Notes: a model not told the origin generated them from the letters alone. A DNA stretch of 64,000 bases from Costus lasius (GCA_027563935.2 CM050450.1:33839439-33903438); one strand, 5' to 3'. Positions 1 through 12,085 are shown, counted from the first letter of the stretch. A program made the numbers and translations.

Positions 1-332
1 TGCCGTATTTTTGCCAAAATGTTCTGGTTAGAATTGTTACAAGATACGGTACCGTGTACTTTCATACGGTAGTGTCGTATCTTGCCTAAGTTCTCAGGTC
101 GAGATTTGATAGAAAATACAGTGCCGTGAGAATCTTTCCCAGAAATACGATAGTGTTATATTCTTGCTGAAACTTTCTGGTTGAAATCGCTGAAAAATAC
201 GGTACCGTGTAATTTCATACAGTAGTGTCGTATCTTACCCAAACCTTCTAGTTATCATCCGCTGAGAAATACGATACCGTGTAATATTATCCCAAAAATA
301 TGGTAGTACCATATTTTTGCTAGAAGGTCCAT
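1..332. repeat. U3 palindrome array of element A (3' LTR copy)
   Basis: Repeated pairs of short palindromes: ACGGTACCGT-type (perfect 10-mer) followed by TACGGTAGTGCCGTA-type (5-bp arms, 5-nt loop). Units start near 44, 117, 197 and 269, so spacing is 72-80 bp. Copies are degenerate, but the paired layout persists. The array sits in U3 upstream of the LTR transcription start. Confidence 0.75.
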
Positions 333-572
333 TTTGACTTAAAATTTGATGGGTAGACTCCTCTTGATGGTTAGAACTCATTCATGCATTGAGATTGCTT
401 GAAAACCGGTGATAATGATGCCTTTTTGCCTAAAATTGATCAAAAACCAAAGATGGTATAGATTCCGAAGCTTTTGGCAAAAAAAGGTATAAAAACAAAG
501 CAAGAGAGTAAGATTATGGCTCAAAAGACTACCAAATAAGTATGAAAAACACTATGAAATTTAGAGTCATCA
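1..572 (-). repeat. Element A 3' LTR, partial (U3 side)
   Basis: Near-identical over most of its length to 18594-19135, the U3 part of the 5' LTR. On the minus strand it starts TGATGACTC at 572; the rest lies beyond the window. It holds four palindrome units (see 1-332). It contains about 27 bp in the last unit that the 5' LTR copy lacks. Confidence 0.85.
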
Positions 573-2623
573 AACACATAAGGCTCAAACCTTGCTTGTC
601 CTCAAGCAAATAAAGAAATCCATACCAAGTATTGAAAAATAAAATTTCTCATGACGAATAAATTTCTAAAATATAATCATCCATAGAAAATTTCATTAAT
701 CCCACACAAAATTTCCAAGTAAATACATCATCCTTTGAAATTAATCTTTAAGACTCAAAAAGTTCAATCGAATAAAATTTCGCAATATGCATAGTAATAG
801 AATTTCAACCTCATGAATTAATCTTGTTTTTAAGATTTTTATCCAATATGTTTTTGTTTACAAGAATAGGATCTCCAAATTTTTTTTCCACTCATTTTTT
901 TTATTTTTTATTTGTCCTTGACATTCTCCAAATCGATTACCACCCTTTTTCCGGTGACGTATTTAGAGTATGTTGGTCACATAACCACACATAATAGAAC
1001 TCATGTCCCATAAATAGAAAGAATTTTCTTGAGACAGAGGAGTCAATGTCCAAGGAACTCTCTCTTGTCATGCATCCACACACTTTTTCATTGAAACTTC
1101 AACTCTTTTCTTAGGTACCATTGTAAACACAATGCCAAGAAGAGGAGTTATCCCCTTTTTTTTAATTTTATTTTATGGACTTCAACCCATGTCTTTAGGT
1201 CTCACTATCAATTTTGCACAGTGATAAGTAGGGGAGTCATTCTCTCTCATGGATTTGGATTTCTTTTTCCCAACAAATAACATAAAAGATTATAAAGATT
1301 AATCAATTGATATCAACTCAATAACATGTGCAAATATGCTCATTTTATTCAAAAGAATTATTTCACTTCAAGATTGCATTCACTAAACAATTCATTTACC
1401 TAGAATTTCATGCATCAATTAATGAAAAATTTTCAACAAATGGATTATATCAGAGAAATAAATTCAACATATAAAATCTATTTCCAATTTCCAAAAATTG
1501 ATATGCATGATAATTCATTAAAAATTTTAGCATGGTGTTTGTTGTATTTTTCAAAAATCCCTACTATACATCATTGCAATCGTCATACAAAAATATCTTC
1601 ATTCAAACCAAGAATCACAATATCAATCTCTACATGTAAACAAGTCATAAAATCTAAATATATATCATTTAAATCAAGAAACGAGGATTCGTGGCATGCG
1701 GGCACAAGAAGCATGACAATGTCATCCTTCCCTTCACAAGTATAGGATCGATATTAAACACAAGTAAAGCAATGAGAACAAGAAAAAGATACTCACAAGA
1801 TCCTACTCATCATCGTCAGATCAGAATGTAGCATCGGGGTAGGGGCAGCTAGATTGTCTTCAAAAATGCACCTTCTTAAAAATTTTACCGGTGGAAAAAT
1901 AGGGAAGAATAGCTTCTCATCAAATCGAGCTCGATCCGGATTTCTGGGCTGGTTTTGAGCTGCAAATCACCTTGAAAAAACTTCCTCTACCTCTGGAGAA
2001 GATCTATGAAGCAGATGCAAGTCTAATCGATGCTCAAACGAGAAGAAATTGAGAAGGGCGAACAGTCGGTGGGTGAACTGCAGCAGAGCTTGCTCGAGCT
2101 CGAAATTGTCCAAATCTTCGGTGGAAAATCACAAGGAAAAGTCGCACGAGGGTTAGGGAAGCAAGATTGAGGAGAAATCCAAGTAGTCGGTGCAAAAACA
2201 GGAGGAAAACACTAAAACGAAGCATCAAGCCCTAAATACGACACGTGAAAAGCTTGAATCGTGACAAATTACGGTACCATGAAAGTACCGCTTCAAAATA
2301 CGGCAGTGCCGTAAATACCAAAAATTTTTAGTCAGTTAACGATAAAAAATATGGTACCGTGAAGATTACCACGGTAGTGCCGTAATCCTCAAAAATTCTC
2401 TGTTCAAAAAGCAGTCATAAATACAGTATCGTGATAATATTGCTCGAAAATACGGTAGTACCGTATTTTGTAAAAAAATTGCTAAAATCGCTAAAAATTT
2501 CCAAAAATGAGAAAAAGAAGAATTAACCCTAAACAAAATAAATTAAGACAAAAATAATCTAAAAACAAAAGGAAAATAACTAAATGCTTGGGTTGCCTCC
2601 CAAGAAGCGCTAATTTTTGGTCA
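573..2623 (-). other. Element A 3' untranslated region, no gene
   Basis: Noncoding stretch between the last ORF and the 3' LTR. Next to the LTR, 592-609 is a 7-bp stem with a 4-nt loop (TTGCTTG/CAAGCAA), also present in element C at 32961-32978. The usual purine-rich PPT is not obvious here. Around 1090-1240 is a diverged repeated segment (hairpin plus 'aag(t)agg(g)gagt'), seen also at 33340-33510 in element C. The palindrome cluster is at 2260-2470. At 2584-2610 is the 'gggttgcctcccaagaagcgc' signature common in plant Ty3 3' UTRs. ORFs here look fortuitous. Confidence 0.6.
2260..2470. repeat. 3' UTR palindrome cluster of element A
   Basis: Same motif as the U3 array: three paired units (tacggtaccatg/tacggcagtgccgta; tatggtaccgtg/cggtagtgccgta; tacagtatcgtg/tacggtagtaccgta) at about 70-90 bp spacing. 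So the element carries the structure twice near its 3' end: in the 3' UTR and in U3. Confidence 0.7.
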
Positions 2624-2908
2624 TTAGCTTGACCGTTCGACACTCGGATTTGATTGTGATTGTGTCTTTTGTCGCCATCCTGATTTCTCTATGTGTTGTT
2701 CATGGCTTTCAAGAACATAAGGCTCATACCTAAAACAGTGTCCAAATTTACTTATGAGCCTTTCTCCTTTCTCAAGCAATTTTGATTTTCCTTTCCTCTT
2801 TCGTCTCTTCCTCTTCTTCTTCAATGTTCCTTCCTGAAATTCTTTATTAGCACACTCAGAAAATATATCAGTTTTAAAATCAGAGGGTTTATCAAATAAA
2901 CTATGCAT
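2624..2908 (-). pseudogene. Basic C-terminal ORF fragment of element A
   Basis: 95-codon ORF downstream of the protease and probably once continuous with it, since only a short in-frame gap with a stop separates them. It begins with acidic/polar residues and contains a run of Lys/Arg (KKKRKRRKRKGKSK, residues 30-43) that resembles a nuclear localisation or nucleic-acid-binding tail. No pol domain is recognisable. It ends beside the 'gggttgcctcccaag' 3' UTR signature. Confidence 0.4.
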
Positions 2909-2942
2909 GTCACAAACAACCTCATCATCAATTATTTCTATG

Positions 2943-3704
2943 CTACAACATGTCCCTGAGTGTGATGCCTTTTTTTAAAGAATCAATCAAACCGAATTCA
3001 ATCACATCACCACAAATATCAAAAGTTAATTTTCCTTTTCTAACATCAATTAATGCACTGGATGTAGCTAAGAAAGGCCTACCAAGAATAATTGGATTTT
3101 TAGAATTTTCTTCCATCTCTAAAACTACAAAGTCTACGGGTATGAAAAACTTACCAATTTGTACAGGAACATTCTCTAATATACCAACCGGATATTTAAT
3201 TGATGAATCAGCAAATTGAAAAGAAATTGAGGTCGGTTTGAGCTCTCCAATATCTAATTTCCTGTAAAGAGAATAAGGTATTAAACTAACACTTACACCG
3301 AGATCACATAAGGCTTGGTCAAAAGTCATATCTCTAATGGAACAAGGTATAGAGAAACTACCTGGATCCTTTAGTTTAGGTGGCAACTTATTCTGAATAA
3401 GAGCACTACATCCCTCTGTAAGTGCCACAGTACCATAATCCTCAATCTTTCTCTTGTTAGACAGAATTTCTTTCAAAAATTTTGCATAAGATGGCATTTG
3501 AGATAAAACTTCAGTAAAAGGTATGTTAATGTAAAGCTTTTTAAGAACATCCAAAAATTGCCCAAATTGTTTATCTAGTTTTGCTTGAACAATCCTCTGG
3601 GGAAAGGGAATAGGTGGCCTATAGGGTGGTGGTGAACTAGGTTTAGAATCATCAACCTTACATGGAAAATCACCTTTATGTTCATCACCCTTGTGAGGTG
3701 ACAA
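2943..3704 (-). pseudogene. Gag-protease C-terminal ORF of element A (Athila-like)
   Basis: 253-residue ORF. The N-terminal part resembles the linker after gag in Athila polyproteins (PIPFPQRI...KQFGQFLDVLKKLYINIPF). From about residue 130 a retropepsin-like fold is recognisable: CDLGVSVSLIPYS at the active site, with DLG in place of DTG/DSG as usual in Athila, and IILGRPFLAT as the second conserved strand. It would cleave the Gag precursor. Upstream coding continues across the copia B insertion at 3865/15641 (an RSGK motif lies near 3830) but contains stops. No reverse transcriptase follows. Probably inactive. Confidence 0.75.
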
Positions 3705-3864
3705 ACTAGTTTGGGACTACTCATGTGCAGGTTGTGATTCCAGCACAGGTTCACTGCTAGTCTTAATGCTGGGCTCTACCTTATCATGATCTAGAGATCC
3801 CCTTGGATCATCTAATTATTTTCCACTTCTAGTTATGACAGCATTACATTGCTCCCTAGGGTTT

Positions 3865-5466
3865 TGAAAGCGAACCTAGGGCACAAGCATTATTCAAAAA
3901 CAAAACTTGTTGCAGCGGAAATTCTAGGATCGCATGACATGAGCACATGATCAACCTTCTATAGTATGTATAGGACAAGCTAGAGTATTACCTGAGCCAT
4001 GGTGTGAGAGACGACTTGAAAGATGAAAGGGGCGAGTGCCTCTTCTCCAAAGATGTCACACACAAGATGAGAAAGGCTTTCTTCCTTGTGTTCCTTGTGC
4101 TAGCAAAGACACTAAGGAGTCTTGATCGTTTCTTGGAAAGGGTGATGCGTGTTCCCTTGTCGCCGGTCGAGCTTCTCTTCCTTGCGTGAAGATGATCCAC
4201 ACGAGAGCGAAGAGAGAAGGAGGTGAGAGGGCTTTCGAAAACGTGGGGTGCACTAAAAGAAAATTCGGCCACCACTTATGGTAAGAACCGAATTAGTAAC
4301 TCCCTCCATAACTTCCCTTAAGTGATCGAAAAAAACCCTCTTTGAATTGAACCATGCGTTCACAAGTGAACCAGTTCAATCTCAATTTGGTTCAAGCACC
4401 AAATCAAACCAGCCCTGGTTATAATCTTCTTTGAACCAAATGGCTCAAGATCTAACCACACATCACATTGAACCCCTGATCTTTACGATCAAGCTTCAAT
4501 CCTCCGATCAAAGCTTACCGATCAAATGTCCTAATCAATCAAACATGATTAGACTAGATCTCACTTTTAATCAGAGCTTAAATTCCTTTAAACTGAACTA
4601 GAAAAATTCCAGTCCATACGATCTAACATAAGTAAGCCATATCATCAAATTGTGCGACCCTAAGGGTTTCCTTCAATGTCTGTAACGATAACTTACATTA
4701 TCACGACCAGAGAGAGGTATCTAGCAACACATCACTGTCAACTCATTCACTTGACATATATGTTTCCCTTTGCCACTGGATGTTCTCGTCGGACAAGCGT
4801 GTCAAGCCTGTGATTCCAACACGATGAAAATGGTTAGATCAGATGAACATAGTCATCTGGGTATGGCCATACACATTCTCAACCATTTCATCCATAGGGC
4901 CCCCTTTAGAACATCACTCTCCAACCTGGAGAGGCAATCCTATATCTATCACAAGTACCCTAACGTGACTCATGCTCACTATCCAAGATAACCCTTAATC
5001 ATTATCTTTCAAATGATATGGAACTATCTCAAGATAATGCCAATCATCACTTAGAAACACAAGTGATCTCAAGTCAGAGGGAATATGCCACTTGCTTGCA
5101 TACAAGGATTATTCACATTGTGACAAACAATTGAATATCCTGAGAAGGGTCAGTCGAGTACATCCAATGCACCTATGTGTCTAAATCTTATTCCATGCTC
5201 GAAGCATCCTATAAAATTAGAACACATATTAGTCTCAATCATACCAAGGCTGTCTCATGTTCACCAAGATATCTCGACTAAGGACAATACTGAATGTCAG
5301 CTAAACTGAACATCATTGAGACATTACTCAGAAGTATACATATAACAGCAGACAATGTAACAATCTAAATAACAACAATTGCCTTTAAAGACAAATATTT
5401 AGTTTATACATGATACTGACAATAACCCAAGGCCTCAAACATTAGCCTTAAGGGCATACCCTAACA
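3865..5466 (-). repeat. Copia B 3' LTR
   Basis: 1602 bp, minus strand TGTTAGGGTATG...CGCTTTCA. Matches 11231-15641 once the nested insertion there is removed. It lacks about 57 bp present in the 5' LTR near 14855-14912. ORFs inside (for example 4770-4991) also occur in the other LTR and are not genes. Confidence 0.93.
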
Positions 5467-5481
5467 ATCTCCCACTTGCAC
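5467..5481 (-). other. Copia B polypurine tract
   Basis: Minus strand GTGCAAGTGGGAGAT immediately before the LTR start; a standard copia plus-strand priming site. Confidence 0.85.
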
Positions 5482-5486
5482 TTAAA

Positions 5487-7049
5487 CTAATGGTTGAGAA
5501 ATCTCAAACCCATGTTTTTACAGTGCTTCTCATGCTTCTGCTGCGTCAGAGGCTTTGTAAGCGGGTCGGCTAGATTGTCATCTGTATGAATCTTGCAGAT
5601 CTTGATATCTCCTCGATCAATGATCTCATGGATCAAGTGAAACCTTCTTTGTATGTGCTTGGACTTCTGGTGTGACCGTGGTTCCTTCGCTTGTGCAATC
5701 GCTCCGGTGTTATCACAGAAGATAACCAATGGATCTGCACTTGAAGGAACAACACCAAGTTCCTGAATGAACTTACGAATCCATACTACCTCCTTTGATG
5801 CTTCTGAGGCTGCAACATACTCGGCTTCTGTTGTGGAATCAGCAACAATTGATTGTTTGAAACTTTTCCATACCACTGCTCCTCCATTCAAGCTAAATAC
5901 ATAGCCTGATTGCGATCGGAAATCGTCTTGGTCAGATTGGAACGAAGCATTAGTATATCCTTCAATACTGAGTTCTCCCTGACCTCCATAAATCAAGAAC
6001 ATATCTTTGGTTCTCCGAAGATATTTTAAAATGTTCTTGACTGCAATCCAGTGTGCCTTCCCTGGATTACCTTGGAACTGACTGGTCACGCTTAACCCGT
6101 AAGCGACGTCTGGGCGAGTACATAACATCGCATACATGATGGACCCAATAGCCGAAGCATAAGGCGTATTGTCCATCTCATCTTTCTCAGACTGTGTTTG
6201 AGGACACTGGCTCTTTGAAAGATTCAGACCATGTCTGACTGGAAGATATCCTCTTTTAGAGTTTTCTAAATGGAATCTCTCCAGGACCTTATCGATGTAA
6301 GTACTTTGGCATAGCCCGAGAAGCCTATTAGATCTATCTCTAAAGATCTTCACACCTAGTATATAGGTGGCTTCTCCTAAATCTTTCATCTTGAAACATT
6401 TTCTTAACCATGCTTTGACTGCATGCAGTTCAGGAATATCGTTTCCAATGATTAAAATATCATCGACGTAGAGAACTAGGAAAGTAATCACGCTCCCACT
6501 AAACCTTTTATATACACACAGGTCATCTTCATTTTTGATGAAACCAAATTCAGAAACTGATTCATCAAAACAAATATTCCAGCTTCTCGATGCTTGTTTT
6601 AGTCCATAAATGGACCTCTTTAATTTGCATATTTTATGACGTTCTGATGGGTTAATGAAACCTTTAGGTTGTGTCATGTACACATCCTCTTCTAATTTTC
6701 CGTTAAGGAAAGCGGTTTTCACATCCATTTGCCAGATCTCATAATCATAATATGCTGCTATCGCGAGAATAATTCGAATGGACTTGAACATGGCTACAGG
6801 AGAGAAAGTTTCATCATAATCTATCCCGTAGATTTGTTTGAAACCTTTCGCAACTAGCCTGCCCTTATAGGTAACTACGTTACCATCCATGTCTTTCTTC
6901 TTTCTAAAGATCCACTTACAGCCTATAGGGATTATTCCCGGAGGCGGATCAACCAAATCCCAGACTTGGTTATCTGACATGGAGTCCATCTCGGCTCGCA
7001 TAGCTTCAAGCCATCTTGCTGACTCCGGTCCCACTGACCGCATCCGCAT
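5487..7049 (-). pseudogene. Copia B reverse transcriptase and RNase H
   Basis: 520-residue open segment, the intact 3' half of the copia polyprotein. Domain order: RVT_2 reverse transcriptase from about residue 30 (NQVWDLVDPP, CKWIFRKKKD, QMDVKTAFLNG with the first catalytic Asp, IYGLKQASRSW, and the YVDDIL catalytic box near residue 192), connection region with SAIGSIMYAMLCTRPDVAY, then RNase H (STTEAEYVAASEA, FCDNTGAI, SKHIQRRFHLIHE, DNLADPLTKPL). It would copy element RNA into DNA in the cytoplasmic particle. The stop lies just before the PPT, as usual. It is cut off from integrase by stops around 7050-7225, so it cannot be made from a normal full-length polyprotein. Confidence 0.92.
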
Positions 7050-7224
7050 AAGTTAGGGGTTCATCATTAATGATGTAGACTCCGTCATAGCGCTCAGGCT
7101 AACGACGAATCCTTCCCGATCTACGCGGTTCCCGTGATGTCTGAGCCTCAGGTTGAATATTAACCTGATCTATTTGCTCAGGCTCATCCAACTGTGCTTG
7201 ACTACTTTGTCCCTCTTCTGGAAT

Positions 7225-8289
7225 TCAATCCAGCTTTATTTCTCTCCCACTGGCCTCTTGCATAAGATACTCCTTCTCAAGAAAAATAGCCGTTCGAGCA
7301 ACAAACACTTTATTCTCCTTGGGATTGTAGAAATAATAACCCTTAGTTTCTTTAGGGTATCTGACAAATATGCATTTATCATATCTGCTTTCCAGTTTCC
7401 CAGAGGCGAGCTTTTTCACATAAGCCTCGCAACCCCAGATCTTGATAAATGTCAAGCTCGGCTATTTCCCATACCACAATTCATATGGCGTCTTTGAAAC
7501 GGCCTTGGATGGCACTCGGTTTAGTACCTTTGCAGCTGTTTCCAGTGCAAATCCCCAAAAGGAGTAAGGCAGAGTAGCTTGACTCATCATAGAATGAACC
7601 ATATCCAATAAGGTTCGATTCCTCCTCTCAGACACACCATTCCATTGCGGTGTCCCTGGCGGAGTGAGTTGTGAGATGATCCCACACTCCTTCAGATAGT
7701 CATTAAACTCATGACTCAAGTATTCTCCACCTCGATCTGATCAAAGTGCCTTGATATTTCGGCCTAACTGATTCTGTACTTCATTTTTGAATTCTTTGAA
7801 CTTGTCAAAAGATTCACTCTTATGTCTCATTAGGTAGACATAACCATACCTACTGAAATCATCAGTAAAAGTAATGAAGTACGAATAGCCACCTCTGGCA
7901 TGTTTACTAAATGGCCCACACACATCACTGTGAATAAGGTCAAGTAAACCTGAAGCCCTTTTACCTTTATTAGTAAAAGAAGTCTTCGTCATCTTACCCA
8001 TTAAACAAGTTTTGCATGTATCAAGCTCCTCATAGGAGAATGATCCCAGCAGTCCATAGTCATGCAACCGCTTAATGCGTTTCTTGTTAATATGGCCTAG
8101 ACGACTATGCCATAACAAGGTGCTGTCATCAGCATGCTTGGCTTTCTTATTATCAATTTGTTGTACAGAACATTCCATGTCCAACATGTATAACCCATTG
8201 TTAATCGACCCAGTTGCATAAACAATACCCATCAAATGAAATACAGCACTGTGAAGTTTTGCATTCAAATGAAAAACCTTTCCTGACAA
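7225..8289 (-). pseudogene. Copia B integrase (interrupted)
   Basis: Three collinear open pieces (8289-7741, 7719-7462, 7455-7225) make a copia integrase. The first has the His/Cys zinc-binding GAG-pre-integrase segment (LWHSRLGHINKKR ... CKTCLMGK) and the catalytic Asp regions (LIHSDVCGPF, ITFTDDFSRY). The second contains the glutamate region (TPPGTPQWNGVSERRNRTLLD). The third is the C-terminal GKLESRYDKCIFVRY segment. Breaks are a stop in the KAL/SDRGGEY context at about 7738-7740 and one at about 7459-7461. The step from the upstream gag-protease frame is a frameshift near 8280. Confidence 0.88.
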
Positions 8290-9364
8290 GAGCAGGAATA
8301 GAGATAATATTCTTTGTTATGCTTGGTACAAAGTAACAATTGTTAAGTTCTAATACAAGTCCAGATGGTAAAGAGATGTGATATTCTCCTACAGCAACAG
8401 CAGCAACTCGTGCCCCGTTTCCAACTCGTAGGTCCACCTCATGCTGTCCCACCTGTCTTCTTCTCTTGAGTTCCTGCACATTTGAACAAATGTGAACTCC
8501 ACATGCAGTGTCCAACACCCATGAAATAGAAGAAGCAACCATGACTTCAGTCACGAAAATACCTGAGCCAGAAGTGGAAGGCTTGCTTCCCTTCTTCTCT
8601 CCTCGGAGCGCTCTACAGTCCTTCTTCCAGTGACCCAGCTGGCCACAATGGAAGCATCTGTTGTCCTTTGATCGCTTCACCTTTTGTTTCAAAGCCTTGT
8701 TGTAACTCTTGATAGGGTTTTTGCCCTTCTTCCCTTTCCTTTTATTCCCTAAAGGAACCATCAAGGCAGAGGACGAAGGCTTTCCCTTCTCAAGAGTCTG
8801 CTCTGTAGTGCAGAGCATGTTCAGTAATTCTGCCGGAGTACAGTCGATTTTGTTCATATTAAAATTAATGATGAACGCATCGAAAGAAGCCGGGAGAGAC
8901 TGCAAGATGATGTCTACAACAAGTTCTTGATTGATGGTATGTCCCAGTTTCTCTAGAGCTTCTTTGTACCCAATCATCTTGAGTACGTGAGCTCCCACTG
9001 GACTCCCTTCAGTCAGCTTGCTATGAAAGAAAAGTTTCGTCAAGTTATAGCGTTCTGTCCTTGCCTGTGCAGCATACAGCAATTTCAGATTTGCCATTAT
9101 ATCAATAGCAGACAAATCCTCATGCTGACGCTGGAGCTCGGGCGTCATTGACGCAAGCATAAGGCAAGCGACATCAGTACTATCATTAACGTGCTTCTCA
9201 TAAGCATCTCGAACCGCCCTTGCGGCGTTCGCAGCGGGTTGAGCCGGCATTGCCGACTCAAGGACGTACAGCTTTCTCTCAGCTTTGAGGACAATCTTCA
9301 GCTGTCTGTACCATTCTGAGAAGTTTGGCCCAGCAAACTTCTCCTTTTCCAATATGGATCGCAA
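8201..9364 (-). pseudogene. Copia B gag and protease
   Basis: 387-residue ORF; the start Met is the first in frame after the leader and begins MRSILEKEKFAGPNFSEWYR, a typical copia gag N-terminus. Gag (UBN2-type) spans about residues 1-200, a basic linker follows, then a CCHC zinc knuckle CFHCGQLGHWKKDC at about 237-250. The protease is marked by WVLDTACGVHIC near residue 282. The active-site triad reads DTA where DTG/DSG is expected, which should impair it. The C-terminal residues are out of frame relative to the family because of the frameshift near 8280. The mature proteins would form the particle and process the polyprotein. Confidence 0.9.
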
Positions 9365-11217
9365 GTTGAGCCCTGTGGTGTTCGTTGCTGCAGGAATCTA
9401 CAACATAGCAAGAACAACAAGGTCAATATCCATGTTAGAATCATTCCAGGACTTAAGAGTGATTCTTCTCTCACTATTTTATCTGACTGAAAATCCAATA
9501 AAACAGCTCGAAAGAGTAAAACTCTTTTAGTGAGATGGGATCCAGATTTCATATTTGATCTCCGCGTCCCGCTCAGGCGAGATAAGATGCATAGAGAGTT
9601 CAAGCACTATTCACTGGTAGGTACTCCATGCCAATCGCCAACCCGTGCGATTCCCCTTCATCTAGGCAATCCATGAGACTGTGCCAACTGAGTTGGTACA
9701 ACACAGTTTCTGATTCCTCAGATGGCTGCCTCCATATGGCCATCATATGCTCAATTTGTAGCCTATATGGTCAAGCTGACCTGACCTACTTCCTGGACCA
9801 CCACGTGCTATGCTGAGTAACGAGAAGGGATAAATCCCTTCTCTGTAGCATGTAGGTGTAATCTCGCACCGTCTGAAGATAGCTGGGCGTGCCCACTGAG
9901 TGGGTACAACACGGCCCCAACGATAGTCAGAACAGTGAGGTTTCGCGTCAGAAGGCAATCGATAGCTTGATATTTACGTTGGATTTTAACGGTCCTTTTT
10001 ATCTTCTTACTATCATGCAATTTCTATAGTGATAGCTGAAGAATAAAACATGCATGTGCTACTTACTTAAAACAGTAAATGAAAGCACCATTATCTTATG
10101 TGGTAATCGCCCATAAAACTTAAGTAAAACCCTAGTTTAACAAAAGTCTTTACTTGAGATCTTTATGGGACTCTTGTACCTCATCCGGCCCAGCCCGGGC
10201 CCAAACGCCATCTGCAGCCCAAATGCGCCCACCAGATAGAATGCGCCTGTTCTAGAGTCGAACTCTAGACCACCCACCTAGTGAGGCCAATTGCTGCAAG
10301 CGCTTCTGCCATATGTGTTGTGTGCTCATGTCTGATCAAATTACATTTTAAAGACTATCTAGACATGGTTTGACACGCAGGTCAATTATACATTTTAATA
10401 AATTAAATGTGATTCGCAGATCACATCAAAATATTTATTTCCAGGCACGCAGGCCCCAGCACAGCATACAAAATAGGGCAGCCCACATAAGATTAAATAA
10501 ACACTCAATACACTCAAAGCAACATGTTAAACATGTACAACATGTGATCCAATCAGAAATAAAATTTTCGAAAAATCCCATGGCATCAATTTTATTTCCT
10601 TATGTGCCCTACTACCTTACAACGGTCCATTAACAGATATCCACTCGTCAGACCAAGTCAGACCCACTGCCCCTGCATGCACCCAGTCATAACCGACTTG
10701 CGTCGACCCAATGGTCGACTATGCATGCCTTAAGGGCTGAACGTCCCACATGATTTCCGGCAAGCGGGTGTGACCCCGGGCCATAATCATGATCATTCAC
10801 TAGGCGCCTCAAACAAACATCGCTACACGCCCTTCTGCAGTCAGCTTATAGCCACCTGTACAACTTGCGCACAGGTGCTATCCAGCCGCCCATCCAGGCT
10901 GTCAGAAAGTCTGATTTGGCTGTTGGGTCCATACTTGACTAACGACTTCAAAACCGTTAACCCGTCTAAGTGTTCGAAGTAGGCGCACAGATAGATCTAG
11001 TGTAGTCGCGCATGAAGATAATTTTGTTTGAAAAACAATTATGATATATGCGCAAACTATGCATGCAAAGATTCATCTAACATCATATGCGCAAGCTATG
11101 TATGGTATGTAAACTTTGCATCATGTAGTCGCATGTGAACATAAACAAGATCTACCCAATAACTTAAATATGGATCACAAGAAGGCAACCTTATGCATCA
11201 AGTCATAAAAACCTAGC
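9365..11217 (-). other. Copia B 5' leader, no gene
   Basis: About 1.85 kb of untranslated leader between PBS and gag. No credible ORF. Blocks such as 'gcgtcagaaggcaat' (near 9940) and the gatg(g/a)gatcc segment near 9535 also occur in the leader of copia G (19360-19800), so the two elements are related. Confidence 0.6.
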
Positions 11218-11229
11218 GCTCTGATACCA
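11218..11229 (-). other. Copia B primer-binding site (initiator tRNA-Met)
   Basis: Minus strand TGGTATCAGAGC, exact complement of the 3' end of initiator tRNA-Met, one base from the 5' LTR end. Confidence 0.93.
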
Positions 11230-11711
11230 CTGAAAGCGAACCTAGGGCACAAGCATTATTCAAAAACAAAACTTGTTGCAGCGGAAATTCTAGGATCGCA
11301 TGACATGAGCACATGATCAACCTTCTATAGTATGTATAGGACAAGCTAGAGTATTACCTGAGCCATGGTGTGAGAGGCGACTTGAAAGATGAAAGGGGCG
11401 AGTGCCTCTTCTCCAAAGATGTCACACACAAGATGAGAAAGGCTTTCTTCCTTGTGTTCCTTGTGATAGCAAAGACACTAAGGAGTCTTGATCGTTTCTT
11501 GGAAAGGGTGATGCGTGTTCCCTTGTCGCCGGTCGAGCTTGTCACATCCCGTTATCTTAACCCCAAACAAGCAACACAAGTCATAGAGAAACAGGATGTT
11601 ATCATACAAGATCGATTCACATGCTAGGTAAAACCAAGTTCAAGAAAACACGATCTGAAAATTTTCGAGAATCCATACATAGAATCTTAGCGAAAACACA
11701 ATTTCAGAAAT

Positions 11712-11850
11712 GTACCTGCCACCACGCAATACTTGCACTAGACATATGCAAGTCAACAGTTATATCAAAACCACATAAAATCCGTAAAATCCATAAATCA
11801 CATAAAGGTACCTGCCACCAGGCAATACTTGCACTAGACATATGCAAGTT
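11712..11850. repeat. Diverged two-copy tandem repeat, about 96-bp spacing
   Basis: The segment gtacctgccacca(c/g)gcaatacttgcactagacatatgcaagt occurs at about 11712 and again at about 11808 inside the solo LTR. Confidence 0.75.
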
Positions 11851-12027
11851 CACATTTATATCAAATCCGATTGCAAAAATACCAATCGACTCAAATTGAG
11901 AACCAAAGTCACAATATCGATTTTATAAGTTCATAACTAACATCAATGATACTAAACACCGAAACCAGGCCAAAGCCCGCGGTGACACAAAAATCAAAAT
12001 CTTAAAACTGCCACAACCGGCAACACA

Positions 12028-12085
12028 AGTTCACATAGTTCACATAGTTCACATAGTTCACATAGTTCACATAGTTCACATAGTT
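12028..12085. repeat. 9-bp minisatellite (gttcacata)n
   Basis: About six uninterrupted copies of gttcacata inside the solo LTR. Confidence 0.95.

Noticed and set aside
1..332. Palindromic repeats with regular spacing, possible CRISPR-like array
   Set aside because: Units are degenerate, spacers are also repeated, the DNA is a plant retrotransposon LTR and no Cas genes exist.
4004..4275. Short ORFs in both copies of the copia B LTR
   Set aside because: Duplicated only because the LTR is duplicated; no protein motif.
5487..9364. Endogenous pararetrovirus as the source of the RT
   Set aside because: Domain order gag-PR-IN-RT-RNase H, LTRs, initiator-Met PBS and a 5-bp TSD identify Ty1/copia.
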